DNA from: JAFGMQ01 sp036733345
GTDB taxonomy: Bacteria; Desulfobacterota; DSM-4660; Desulfatiglandales; Desulfatiglandaceae
NCBI GenBank assembly: GCA_036733345.1
Contig: DAINAR010000033.1
Location: forward strand, 1-34,146
Length of the DNA: 34,146 nt
Direction: 5' to 3'
This document shows positions 6,577-15,355 of this stretch, one piece after another (the stretch's first letter is position 1; every line of letters starts with the position of its first letter). A program made the position numbers and the translations under genes. The notes beneath the pieces are model-generated. The model did no database searches. It worked only from the letters and a program-made list of their open reading frames with translations, and was not told the DNA's origin.

Positions 6577-8295
6577 TTACTGGGTTTTATTCAGCAGTAT
6601 ATTTTCGGCGGTCGTGTATTTACCCGCAGTGACATCCACTGTAACTGATCCTGGTTGGTAACCATCCTTACTGGCAGTAACCATGAAACCGGTTCCCTCG
6701 GTAATATTGCTGAGAGTATAATGTCCCGTTGAGTTAGTGGCGTCCTGGTACGCCCCCGCCGTGACCGTGGCGCCCTGTATCTGCTCATAGGTGTCGGCGT
6801 CGAGAACCGCTCCATAGATATATCCCGTAAACAATCGTGGGATCTCTATGGTGCAAGTAGGTAGATCGGTGTATTCTAACTCATTGTCAGGGTTTGGATT
6901 ATCATAGGCCCAGATGAAGTCATCGTAGCAGGTATTTCCCATCCACCAGTCGGCCACCCACTGCAACCGTCTATTGTAACTCATATTAAATGTTATTTGT
7001 CTGTTATTAGAATTGAGGTGGTCTTCCCCGGGAAGATATACGGCAGTAGCGCGTAGTTTCCCGTTTTTCGTTGACATGTCAGGCATATTTTTCCACAGGT
7101 GACACTTTTTATCGGTCCGGTGGAAATCCCACGTGGGTATATATGAGTTCGAGGAAACATTGCTCGCTGTCCAATCCGTTATGGTGACGTCCTGCTCCTT
7201 TGTCGCATTATAGGATATTTCCGCTCCCGGTCCGTCGCTCTTTGAAGCCTTCAGTTTAAAGCCTATTGAATGGGATATGTGGTATGTAGTCTCATTGTTC
7301 ACGGTATCAGGGCTCAACTGACTGTATTCTATGCCGCTTCCGAAGTAATTCATGAAATGTATGCACTGCTGAATGAGTCCATATTTCCAATAGCTCAACG
7401 GTTGAGTTGTTTTATAATAGTTGTGATGCTGATCAATAAATGCATACACATCCGCAATTGTCATTACCTTATATTGTTCGTCGTTCGGCGTTCCGTCGTA
7501 TATTGTGAACAGTTGTAATATGACCTTGAATTCATGGGTGTAAGCGTCCAGGGGTGGATCGACCCAATATCTTTGATCGCCTTCCCAGTCGGCATACCAG
7601 TATGCCTGTTGGTCATCGGGATCGGGAGTGAATGTAACCCTTGGAATATACACATTATCGGGGGGTGTACCCGTTTCGATGTCGAAAGACTTGGTGTCGT
7701 CATCATCGCTTGTGTTGTTGGACTTTGCAACGGCGGTATTTTCCCTCGTGTGCTTTTTCGCTTCAAGGTAACTGATAATATCATCGATACTTTTCCAGAG
7801 TTTTTCATCATAACCGGGATTGCCGAGATCAAATTGTTTCCACGACATCACATTGAGGTGATCCCCCGGGGCCTTATCGGTGACTAAGTCAACGAGGTAT
7901 CCGGCCTGATCGCCTTCCGTCTTGAATTTTATGTGCTGCCCGATATGCGCAACCTGTTCTTCCGTCAAGTCAACAAAAAGAATCGGTACGCTTTCCCGCA
8001 GCGCCTCATCGATCAGGAGTTCATTCGAGGAGAGTGTTTCAACGGAATGAAAATCTCCGTCGATAATAAGAACGTCGAAATCCTGAATCTTTTGGGACTC
8101 GGAATATTCTGAGATGTCAAAATAAGTTGATTCGAGCGATTTGACCAATTGCCCATTGTAACTGCTATGGGCCAGCGCATTGAACTGTCTTTTCCAGTAG
8201 GAGGATTCACTATCGCATCCTTGAAAGGCAGCCAGGATAAAAACTGCCGTAACGGTTATTGCCGCGTTAATAATGTAACATTTCCTTACTTTCAT
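6577..8295 (-). CDS. Large lipoprotein with cytolysin-like middle and carboxypeptidase-regulatory-like C-terminal domain
   Basis: This 572-residue protein has a lipoprotein signal ending FQGC with the lipidated cysteine at C27. An AAAGGAGG ribosome site supports the start. Residues 30-135 look like a small alpha/beta domain. Residues about 215-465 are beta- and aromatic-rich. Within them, GFKLKASKSDGPGAEISY (345-362), the segment through W375 to PTWDF (387-391) and ITFNMSYNRRLQW (434-446) recall leukocidin/Vibrio-cytolysin-type pore-forming proteins as I remember them; this was not tested by alignment. The segment corresponding to the membrane-inserting stem looks short. Residues 488-572 form a carboxypeptidase-regulatory-like (transthyretin-type) domain common in surface proteins. 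The gene converges with the IPTL-CTERM gene and stands alone. Exact function is unknown. Confidence 0.75.
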   Translation of the reverse strand: MKVRKCYIINAAITVTAVFILAAFQGCDSESSYWKRQFNALAHSSYNGQLVKSLESTYFDISEYSESQKIQDFDVLIIDGDFHSVETLSSNELLIDEALRESVPILFVDLTEEQVAHIGQHIKFKTEGDQAGYLVDLVTDKAPGDHLNVMSWKQFDLGNPGYDEKLWKSIDDIISYLEAKKHTRENTAVAKSNNTSDDDDTKSFDIETGTPPDNVYIPRVTFTPDPDDQQAYWYADWEGDQRYWVDPPLDAYTHEFKVILQLFTIYDGTPNDEQYKVMTIADVYAFIDQHHNYYKTTQPLSYWKYGLIQQCIHFMNYFGSGIEYSQLSPDTVNNETTYHISHSIGFKLKASKSDGPGAEISYNATKEQDVTITDWTASNVSSNSYIPTWDFHRTDKKCHLWKNMPDMSTKNGKLRATAVYLPGEDHLNSNNRQITFNMSYNRRLQWVADWWMGNTCYDDFIWAYDNPNPDNELEYTDLPTCTIEIPRLFTGYIYGAVLDADTYEQIQGATVTAGAYQDATNSTGHYTLSNITEGTGFMVTASKDGYQPGSVTVDVTAGKYTTAENILLNKTQ

Positions 8296-8838
8296 GATAC
8301 TACCTCCTTTGTATAGGTTTTAGGATTGGCAGATTTTTCAAACTCCCAACAGAACACCCGTTCTGTCAGCAGCAAGGCTGGAAGTATCTGATGTGGTTTC
8401 CATAGAGTGACCTCTTTGCTTGAGGTTAAAAGGTGGAAAGAATAGTCTTGAATTACATATTAATTTTATTAAAAGAGCATAATTGATCTATAATCTAAAT
8501 TATCTAAACTTATGCTAAAATAAAAAGTACTTTAATGTCAAGGAGAATCGATTCGGGATGATTTCGAGGATTTTCTAATAACTTTCTATTATTTCTTCTA
8601 AAATGAAAGGAAGGAAAAGAGAACTTTCCTTTGTAATCATAGTAATCAAAATTACTATACATTAATTTTGGATACCTTGCCAGTATCACAACTTACTGAA
8701 AATATTTCATTGTATTCCATTGGGACGTCCCTTTATTCACTTTATTCACTGAGGACTTACACAACATGGACAAGGCAAATCCAGGCTTTTACTAAAAGGA
8801 TTGATTTAAAAGCATTTTATATCTGTTTCGGAATTGGC
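8296..8838. other. AT-rich intergenic region
   Basis: This 543-base gap has no convincing gene. It must contain the promoter and leader of the lipoprotein gene (ribosome site immediately left of 8310) and the 3' end of the liv-larA transcript. Visible structure: GGGACGTCCC, a perfect 10-base palindrome at 8722-8731, followed at once by TTTATTCAC twice in tandem (8732-8749). The remainder is strongly AT-rich with no clear hairpin terminator. Confidence 0.5.
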
Positions 8839-10134
8839 TCACTGTGAGATAACAGGAAGGATAACACCGCCTGAAGGAATAATATGAACCTCAGGGTTCG
8901 GGGGGCATATTTTGGCACTCAGCTCAAAAGCCTCCTGCAAATTTCCTGCATAGATAAAGCCCATTCTCTCTCCTGTTTCTCTGGGAATATTCTCAGACAC
9001 GAGGATAATTTTGAAACGGCCCTGAATTGCAAGCGTGAATCCCAAAGCCATATTGAAATCAACGGCGCCGCCTTCCATAATAAGCCTGTTTTGCTCAAAA
9101 TGTTCGAGTACGCTGCCTAAAAGATCATTCCCATGTTCTGAATGAAATTTCTCAAAGCTTTCAACAAATGCATCAGGAAGCCCCCCTGTACAATCAGCGG
9201 CCAGGATTATACAGCCACCCTCTTTTGTCACCATTGATGCAGGTGTGAGAGGCTTTACAATCTGCGGGCCTTCTGTGTATGGAAAAGATGTGATTATTGT
9301 AAGGTCAGATTTTTTTGGAAATCTCTGGGTGATGATTTTCCTGCTTTTCTCAATTCCGGCTATATGGGCATGAACAGGGTTACCCGATACAATGTCAAAT
9401 ACCTGATCCTTCTGGTCAAGCACGCTGTTTACTATGAAATTCAGCCCTGCTGCCTCGGCGATAGAACAGACCTGATCATAAAAGAGATTCCCTTCTATTT
9501 TTCCAAGTCCTGTGCCCTCATGAAAGGCAAATGTCAGGTGATGATCAACTATGGAATCAAAGTCAGCCACCCCAGGAAAAATGATCTTGCTGCCTCCGCC
9601 GAATCCATTCATGGGATGAGGAAAGATAGAACCGATCCCGATCTTGAATGCGGCCTCATGGACTCTGCGGTTGATTTTGACCGTTCGTCCGGTAAAGAGT
9701 CTGCCTGCAGGAACAAGATCATGGGCATGACAATCATGATTGATAAACTCATATTGTTCTAAAAGTTTCTGCCCGAAGGTTGCAGCCAGTTCTTTGGATG
9801 ACATCTCCCGGTGGGTTCCAAGGGCGATGATGATTGCAATGTTCTCACGGGCAATATGAGCACTTTCCAGTTCCTTCAGCAGTACTTCAAGAACGAGCCT
9901 TTTTGGAGATGCACGAGTTAAATCTTCAATGATTACAGCAATCGAATCGGATGGGGAAAGGCAGTTTTTTATCAGGGGGGACTGTATTGGATTATTCAGG
10001 CTTTTTCTTGCAAGATCTTTGACATCTTGGCCTGCCTTCTGATCATTAAAATCTGCAAAGCAGAGAAGCTCCCAACCAGAGGGAAGCTCGAAATAATTTT
10101 TTCGGTCCCTCTGTATTATAAAGGGCTTTTTCAT
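8839..10134 (-). CDS. LarA-family (DUF2088) nickel-pincer racemase/epimerase-like protein
   Basis: This 431-residue protein matches the LarA lactate racemase family in length and motifs. It has EDLTR (70-74), GTHRE (106-110) with H108, INHDC (131-135), and FPHPMNGFGGGSKIIFPG (171-188). In that last segment H173 and K183 sit where LarA has its catalytic His and the lysine that tethers the nickel-pincer cofactor. LarA relatives racemise or epimerise various 2-hydroxy acids, so the substrate is not fixed by sequence. The accessory genes larB, larC and larE needed to make the cofactor are not in this window. The start lies 37 bases after livF in the same direction, suggesting the substrate is a solute of this transporter. 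No strong ribosome site is seen. Confidence 0.8.
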   Translation of the reverse strand: MKKPFIIQRDRKNYFELPSGWELLCFADFNDQKAGQDVKDLARKSLNNPIQSPLIKNCLSPSDSIAVIIEDLTRASPKRLVLEVLLKELESAHIARENIAIIIALGTHREMSSKELAATFGQKLLEQYEFINHDCHAHDLVPAGRLFTGRTVKINRRVHEAAFKIGIGSIFPHPMNGFGGGSKIIFPGVADFDSIVDHHLTFAFHEGTGLGKIEGNLFYDQVCSIAEAAGLNFIVNSVLDQKDQVFDIVSGNPVHAHIAGIEKSRKIITQRFPKKSDLTIITSFPYTEGPQIVKPLTPASMVTKEGGCIILAADCTGGLPDAFVESFEKFHSEHGNDLLGSVLEHFEQNRLIMEGGAVDFNMALGFTLAIQGRFKIILVSENIPRETGERMGFIYAGNLQEAFELSAKICPPNPEVHIIPSGGVILPVISQ

Positions 10135-10171
10135 AATTGAATGATTTGTCTCTCAAACCGGATGGAGAGCT

Positions 10172-10870
10172 TTAGACCATCAGACACTGTTTCTGAATTT
10201 CTTCGTTATCTCTCAATTCCTGGACAGTCCCTTCATAGCGAATCCGGCCATTGTCAATAATATAGCCCCTGTCGCTCAGTTTCAGGGTGGATACAAGATT
10301 CTGCTCAGCCAGCAAAACAGTAAGACCCGTCTTTTTAAGCTTCATAAGCTGCTCTTCAAGGACCCTCACCATCACCGGAGCAAGGCCTTCAGTAGGCTCA
10401 TCCAGGAGAAGAAGCTCGGGGTTGCCCATCAGGGCCCTTGCAATAGCCAGCATCTTCTGCTCACCGCCGCTGAGCACACCGCCTCTTCTATGACGAATAT
10501 CTTTGAGAGCAGGAAAAAAATCATAAACCCTTTCCTTGTTCCATCCCTCACCCTCAACATATCCTTTTATGGCAATCTCCAGATTTTCCTCCACTGTAAG
10601 ATCAGCAAAAATCCTCCGGTCATCAGGGTCATAACCCATTCCCTTTCGGGCAAGCATAAATGGCTTTTTGCCTGCCACATCTTCTCCCTTGAAAATAATT
10701 CTTCCCTGTTTGGGCGGCGCAATACCCATAATACTCTTGATAGTCGTGCTCTTTCCTGCCCCGTTGCGACCCAGGAGGCATACCACCTCTCCGGCATTGA
10801 TCTTCAAAGAAACATCAAAAAGGATATGACTCAAACCGTAGAAAGTGTGGATTCCCTTTACGTCAAGCAT
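10172..10870 (-). CDS. livF: Branched-chain amino-acid-type ABC transporter ATPase LivF
   Basis: This 232-residue ATPase has Walker A GRNGAGKST (34-42), the signature LSGGEQ and Walker B LLLLDEPTEGLAP, the last being typical of the LivF group. It powers uptake across the inner membrane together with LivG. The start overlaps livG by 13 bases and is preceded by a strong AGGAGG site, pointing to coupled translation. LivF-type ATPases serve transporters for amino acids, urea, aromatic acids and other carboxylates, so the substrate cannot be read from this gene. Confidence 0.93.
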   Translation of the reverse strand: MLDVKGIHTFYGLSHILFDVSLKINAGEVVCLLGRNGAGKSTTIKSIMGIAPPKQGRIIFKGEDVAGKKPFMLARKGMGYDPDDRRIFADLTVEENLEIAIKGYVEGEGWNKERVYDFFPALKDIRHRRGGVLSGGEQKMLAIARALMGNPELLLLDEPTEGLAPVMVRVLEEQLMKLKKTGLTVLLAEQNLVSTLKLSDRGYIIDNGRIRYEGTVQELRDNEEIQKQCLMV

Positions 10871-11604
10871 TCTTCACCTCCTATGTATGCCTTCTGTACC
10901 TGCTCATTGTCTCTTACCTCTTTGGGTGTTCCTTCAACAATTGTCTCACCCAGCTGCATTACCATAATACGATCAGCGGCAGAAAACACGATATCAATGT
11001 CATGTTCGCAGAACAGGAGGGTCAATCCCTGTTCTGCAGTAAGCTGTTTCACGAGCCTCATTGTTGCGACGGTTTCTTCCGGAGACATGCCGGCAGTGGG
11101 TTCATCAAGGATAAGAAATTCAGGCTGGTTTCCCAGGGCTATGGCTATCTCCAGTATTTTCTGGTCACCATGAGATAACGATCCTGATATTTCATCAGCC
11201 TTATTAAGAAGGCCAACACTTTCAAGTATCTGATTCGTTTCATCTATCATCATATTTCTGGCAGGCCGGAAAAGATTCATGCTCCTGTTGTGCTGTGACA
11301 AAACCGCCACCTGTACATTTTCAAACACAGTCATGCGCTGGAAGATATTAAGCAATTGAAATGAACGGGCAATACCTTTCTTGCAGATGGCATAAGGAGG
11401 CAATCCGTGGATTTCTTCTCCCTTAAAGGATATTTTTCCACTGTCCGGTCTCAGGTGTCCGGTAATAAGGTTGAACAGGGTGGTTTTGCCCGCGCCATTA
11501 GGGCCGATTACCGCCACAATTTCACCTTCCTCGACGGTCAGATTCGCACCGTTCACAGCCTTGAAGTCGCCAAATGAATTGATAAGATTATTGACATACA
11601 GCAT
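10858..11604 (-). CDS. livG: Branched-chain amino-acid-type ABC transporter ATPase LivG
   Basis: This 248-residue ATPase has Walker A GPNGAGKTT (34-42) and Walker B FLILDEPTAGMSPEE. The signature loop is LSHGDQ rather than LSGGEQ, a variant common in LivG proteins. The C-terminal region has the usual LivG-type extension (GTPKEVRDNEQVQKAYIGG). An AAAGGGG site precedes the ATG. It lies 4 bases after livM and overlaps livF, forming the standard M-G-F order. Confidence 0.93.
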   Translation of the reverse strand: MLYVNNLINSFGDFKAVNGANLTVEEGEIVAVIGPNGAGKTTLFNLITGHLRPDSGKISFKGEEIHGLPPYAICKKGIARSFQLLNIFQRMTVFENVQVAVLSQHNRSMNLFRPARNMMIDETNQILESVGLLNKADEISGSLSHGDQKILEIAIALGNQPEFLILDEPTAGMSPEETVATMRLVKQLTAEQGLTLLFCEHDIDIVFSAADRIMVMQLGETIVEGTPKEVRDNEQVQKAYIGGEECLT

Positions 11605-11608
11605 CTCA

Positions 11609-12565
11609 TTATCCCCTTTCTGTAACCGCTGCTTTCCGGTGCTTGAATTTTTCCTGAAAATATCCCCACACGCCCTCTGGCAGGAAGAAAATCAGCAACG
11701 CCAGTATTATCGCGAGAATCAGAGTCCAGTACTCGGTCTGAATCCCTATAAATGTCCTTAAAGATAACATAAGAGCAGTTCCTATTATCGGGCCGACAAA
11801 GGTAAACCAGCCTCCCAGAAGACACATTATAAGAATCTCAAGTGACAGAGTCCAGAAAAGCAGGTCCGGGAAAACGGATCTTTCAAGCACTACAAAAAGA
11901 ACGCCTGCAATTCCGGCAAAAAAACTTGCAATTACAATCGCGATTAATTGATGACGTTTGACAAAGATGCCGATAGCCTCGCATCGCTGTTCATTATCAC
12001 GTGCTGCCTGAAGTGTACTGCCGAAAGGTGATTTCAGGATCAAATAAAGGGCTGTAATACTGAGCACAAAAACAATCAGGATAAAATAATAGGAATTATT
12101 TACACCAGATATAATCGACGGCATGGGAATACCATGTATACCGTCATCTCCGCCCGTAAATCCATACCATCTGAAAGCCAGCGCCCAAAGCAGTGAACCT
12201 AATGAAATCTGAATCATTGCAAAATACAGTTTGCTTAATCTTATGCAGATCAGGCCAATAATCAGGCCTGCAAGGGCTGCCACAAAAGGGGCAAAAATAA
12301 AGCATATCCATACAGGGAGCGGGGTCTTTGTTATCAGCAATGCTATAGCATAGGCACCTACACCGTAAAAAACTCCATGATGGAACTGGAAAAGCCCTCC
12401 AAAGCCAACCACAAGGTTGAGGCTCATTGCAAGCAGGGCCATCACAAGGACTGAGGCGACAAAATAGACATAATAATAGGAAATAATCTTCGGTAGAATA
12501 AGCAGTAAAATAACCAGGGCAATCAGTACCAGTGCCGTATTTTTATGAATCATTCCTTTGAACAT
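11609..12565 (-). CDS. livM: Branched-chain amino-acid-type ABC transporter permease LivM
   Basis: This 318-residue polytopic membrane protein starts with helices at about 11-30 and 35-55. It has the LivM-family segment SLNLVVGFGGLFQFHHGVFYGVGAY and, further on, ARDNEQRCEAIGI, which resembles the cytoplasmic loop that docks the ATPases. It pairs with LivH to form the translocation pore. A GGAG sequence lies upstream of the ATG, and 11 bases separate it from livH. The length is normal and no disruption is seen. Confidence 0.92.
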   Translation of the reverse strand: MFKGMIHKNTALVLIALVILLLILPKIISYYYVYFVASVLVMALLAMSLNLVVGFGGLFQFHHGVFYGVGAYAIALLITKTPLPVWICFIFAPFVAALAGLIIGLICIRLSKLYFAMIQISLGSLLWALAFRWYGFTGGDDGIHGIPMPSIISGVNNSYYFILIVFVLSITALYLILKSPFGSTLQAARDNEQRCEAIGIFVKRHQLIAIVIASFFAGIAGVLFVVLERSVFPDLLFWTLSLEILIMCLLGGWFTFVGPIIGTALMLSLRTFIGIQTEYWTLILAIILALLIFFLPEGVWGYFQEKFKHRKAAVTERG

Positions 12566-12576
12566 TTATGACTCCA

Positions 12577-13470
12577 TTACCAAACCGATTTCAGCAGTCC
12601 CTTGGGCCATATAATAAGCACAATGACTACTGCAAGGTATGGAAAAATTATTGCGAATTGAGGCAGCAGCATAACACCGATAGAATGGGTTATACCAAAG
12701 ATCAGAGCTCCTACAAGAGCACCCCAGATATTACCAAGCCCGCCTATAACAACAATAAGGAATGCCTCAATGATTATAGCATGATCCATTCCCAGGGTGA
12801 TACCCATTGTAGGGGCGATCAGGGCACCTCCAAGGCCCGCAAGGAAGCAGCCAATCACAAATGCAATACAGAATACCCAGCTTACATTGATGCCCAGAGC
12901 TCCTACCATCATCCTGTCGATGGACGCAGCTTTGGAAATTTTGCCTATTCTGGTTTTGTTTACAAACAACCACAGGGCAAAGCCCACGACAGGGCCAATG
13001 ATAAGCAGGAAGAGATTATACGCAGGAAACGGAAGTCCGAATATCATAACCGAACCTTTAAGCACCTCCGGGGCAGTAACTGATTTATATTCCACTCCCC
13101 AGAAAAACTTTACCAGATCACCAAAGATAAGCATGAGGGCAAATGTAAAAAGGAGCAGCATGAGGTGTTCTCTTTCATAGAGATGGCAGAATAATACTCT
13201 TTCTGCCACGAAGCTCACTAATGCGACAAAAAGCGGAGCCAGAATCAGGGAAAGCCAGAATCCTGAAGCTCCGCCGACAATCTGATTAACACTGTATGCC
13301 GAAAAGGCCCCTATCATATACAGAGAGCCGTGAGCCACATTCGGAACTCTTAGAACTCCAAGGATAAGGCTCAGTCCGGCAGAAATGATAAACAGAATCA
13401 TTGATCGACTGAGACCCACCAGAAGCTGCAATGCAATCTCGGACATACCAAAAGTTGATGCGATATCCAC
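12577..13470 (-). CDS. livH: Branched-chain amino-acid-type ABC transporter permease LivH
   Basis: This 297-residue membrane permease contains the LivH-type sequences GLSLILGVLRVPNVAHGSLYM near the N-terminus and VIGGLGNIWGALVGALIFG near the C-terminus, with about eight hydrophobic helices. The start codon is GTG at 13470, preceded by GGAGGG six bases away; the next in-frame ATG (residue 9) would trim the N-terminus. It follows livK after an 87-base gap that carries a strong hairpin, so its expression is probably lower than that of the binding protein. Confidence 0.92.
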   Translation of the reverse strand: MDIASTFGMSEIALQLLVGLSRSMILFIISAGLSLILGVLRVPNVAHGSLYMIGAFSAYSVNQIVGGASGFWLSLILAPLFVALVSFVAERVLFCHLYEREHLMLLLFTFALMLIFGDLVKFFWGVEYKSVTAPEVLKGSVMIFGLPFPAYNLFLLIIGPVVGFALWLFVNKTRIGKISKAASIDRMMVGALGINVSWVFCIAFVIGCFLAGLGGALIAPTMGITLGMDHAIIIEAFLIVVIGGLGNIWGALVGALIFGITHSIGVMLLPQFAIIFPYLAVVIVLIIWPKGLLKSVW

Positions 13471-13506
13471 CTCGATCCCTCCTATATAATCAGGATGCCA
13501 TATATA

Positions 13507-13543
13507 AGGGGGTCGCGAACTATCCCTGCCTTTACGACCCCCT
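13507..13543 (-). promoter_or_regulatory. Intercistronic hairpin between livK and livH
   Basis: AGGGGGTCG (13507-13515) and CGACCCCCT (13535-13543) form a perfect 9-bp stem with a 19-base loop just after the livK stop codon. No T-run follows on the minus strand, so it looks more like an mRNA-stabilising or attenuating element than a full terminator. In binding-protein operons such hairpins keep the binding protein in excess over the permease; that role is inferred here. Confidence 0.65.
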
Positions 13544-13557
13544 GTAATGACTCAATC

Positions 13558-14778
13558 CTACTTCTTGCTCCTCAGCGCTTTGATTTCTTCACAGGTCGGC
13601 ATGGTTTCAGGACCCGGAATAGTTTTGATCTCTGAAGCAATGAAGAAAGGATAATCAGGTGATTTCTTTGTAACACCCATGAACATGGGCAATTGAGCCT
13701 GATGGTCGCAGGCGCGCATTTCCACAGGGCCTACAGGGCTGTCAACGGTAAATCCTTCCAATGCGTCAATAAGCTTCTCAGTATCTATTTTTCCGGCCTT
13801 TTCAAAGCCTTTGATTATGTACTGTGCTGTGAGATAACCATAAAGGGCACCTACCCTGGGGTACCTGTTATAGACCTTCTGGAATTCTTCAACAAACGCC
13901 TTGTTTTCCGGGGTTTCAGGATAATAGAAATAATAATTTGAGGTCCCCAGCACATCAGCAGGCGCCTCCTGCCCCAGGGGCATCAGTGTGCTCAGTTCAG
14001 TGGCTGTATGTACAAACATCGGAATTTTTTCTGAAAATCCGGTTGCCTTTGATGCCTTCATAATATTCACCATGCTGGCACCGCCCGTGGCGAATATAAC
14101 CGCATCTGGTTTTGCAGCCATAATTGCAGTAAGGTAAGGTGTCAGTTCCGGCTCCCCAACCTTCCACCAGGACTGCCCTATCAGTTTTACATCAGGTTTA
14201 AATTTCTTGAGGTTTGTCCATACGCCATCTCCGAGTGCATGGCCGTATTCATAGTCATCACCGGCAATCCAGTATTTTATGTAAGGCTTTTCCGCCAGGC
14301 CTCTCGCAGCTGCCTTGCCCACCATCGTTGTATGTTCTGTAATACCGAACACATATCGCTGTCCTTTTTCTCCGGTTATCTTGGCGCTCTTTGAAAATGT
14401 GCAGAAAAACGGTATCTTAGCATCTTTGACTATTTCGCCTATGGCAAGGGCAACAGAACTGTTAATCGTTCCTACAAGAATATCCACGCCTTCTCTCATC
14501 ACAAGTTCCTTGGTCACATTTAAACCAATATCCACCTTGAATTTGGTATCTCTTGTGGTGATCTCGACTTTTTGTCCAAGTATCCCTCCCTTTGCGTTTA
14601 CATTATCCATGGCCATTTTGAAGGCATCGCGGACATCATAGGTGAAGGTTGTAGCTCCTCCTGAATAGCAATCAACAAGCCCGATTTTGATCGTTTTTGC
14701 TGCATAGGCCGGAGTAAATGCAAATAACAGACCCACACTCACCGCCATACAGATGGCAATCCATGATACTTTTTTCAT
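13558..14778 (-). CDS. livK: Periplasmic substrate-binding protein of Liv-type ABC transporter
   Basis: This 406-residue protein has a signal peptide (about 1-27, ending AYAAK) followed by a type I periplasmic binding fold (TIKIGLVDCYSGGATTFTYD at the start of the mature protein). Such proteins capture the solute in the periplasm and deliver it to LivHM. A strong AAGGAGG site precedes the ATG. It is the first gene of a livK-H-M-G-F-larA series. The family includes binders of amino acids, amides and aromatic or hydroxy acids. The LarA-like gene downstream makes a hydroxy-acid ligand worth considering, but no ligand-specific residue was recognised. Confidence 0.9.
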   Translation of the reverse strand: MKKVSWIAICMAVSVGLLFAFTPAYAAKTIKIGLVDCYSGGATTFTYDVRDAFKMAMDNVNAKGGILGQKVEITTRDTKFKVDIGLNVTKELVMREGVDILVGTINSSVALAIGEIVKDAKIPFFCTFSKSAKITGEKGQRYVFGITEHTTMVGKAAARGLAEKPYIKYWIAGDDYEYGHALGDGVWTNLKKFKPDVKLIGQSWWKVGEPELTPYLTAIMAAKPDAVIFATGGASMVNIMKASKATGFSEKIPMFVHTATELSTLMPLGQEAPADVLGTSNYYFYYPETPENKAFVEEFQKVYNRYPRVGALYGYLTAQYIIKGFEKAGKIDTEKLIDALEGFTVDSPVGPVEMRACDHQAQLPMFMGVTKKSPDYPFFIASEIKTIPGPETMPTCEEIKALRSKK

Positions 14779-15355
14779 GACAACATCCTCCTTATAGTAC
14801 TTTGTTTTGGGTTAGATAAATATTTGGAAACCTGTTTACTTCAAGGTCATAACAGCCCTGATCACCACATTTGGAATCCATTAGCCCAAATGAAGTTAAT
14901 ATGACGTCGCCTACGAACTTCATCTATAATCATAACCGGGAAAAAGGCATCTGTAAATCAGGTAAATTCTGATTCTTTTGTAATAAAATTTCTTACAGGG
15001 TCAATTTTTAGACTGATGAGTTAAAACATTGATTTATTCGATTAATCATGTTCATCCGACTAATGATTACTATTTGATCTGCTTAGGGATTCGAATATGG
15101 TAATAAGTATTATATCTATTGCTATGGATTTTGGCTTTCAAGGTTGTGTTGTATTTGATTAAAATGCCATCAAAGCAGTCATACCGGCGAAAGCCGGTAT
15201 CCAGAACTTAATGAATCCCGCAAAAGTGGGACTAGATTCCGTGTCGCGCTCCGCTTGCACGGAATGACGTGGTGAACTTGTATATGGCCCAGAATGCCAT
15301 AATTTCAAACATTCACCCTTTCAAAACTGTAAATACTAGCCGTATGAACCATAAT
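14779..15355. other. Intergenic region upstream of livK
   Basis: This 577-base gap lies between the response-regulator stop and the livK start and should hold the livK promoter. It contains the REP-like element at 15178-15268. No small gene with a ribosome site was recognised, and no clear promoter consensus could be assigned. Confidence 0.5.
15178..15268. repeat. REP-like palindromic element (two hairpins)
   Basis: The element opens with GTCAT and closes with ATGAC. The first hairpin pairs ATACCGGC (15181-15188) with GCCGGTAT (15193-15200) across a GAAA loop. The second pairs ATTCCGTG (15236-15243) with CACGGAAT (15258-15265). This composite form is typical of dispersed intergenic repeats in many proteobacteria and may terminate the upstream two-component transcript. 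Whether either transposase in the window acts on it is unknown. Confidence 0.7.

Noticed and set aside
10490..11173. A 227-codon plus-strand open frame across livF/livG
   Set aside because: It is antisense to two certain ABC ATPase genes and has low-complexity, non-protein-like content.
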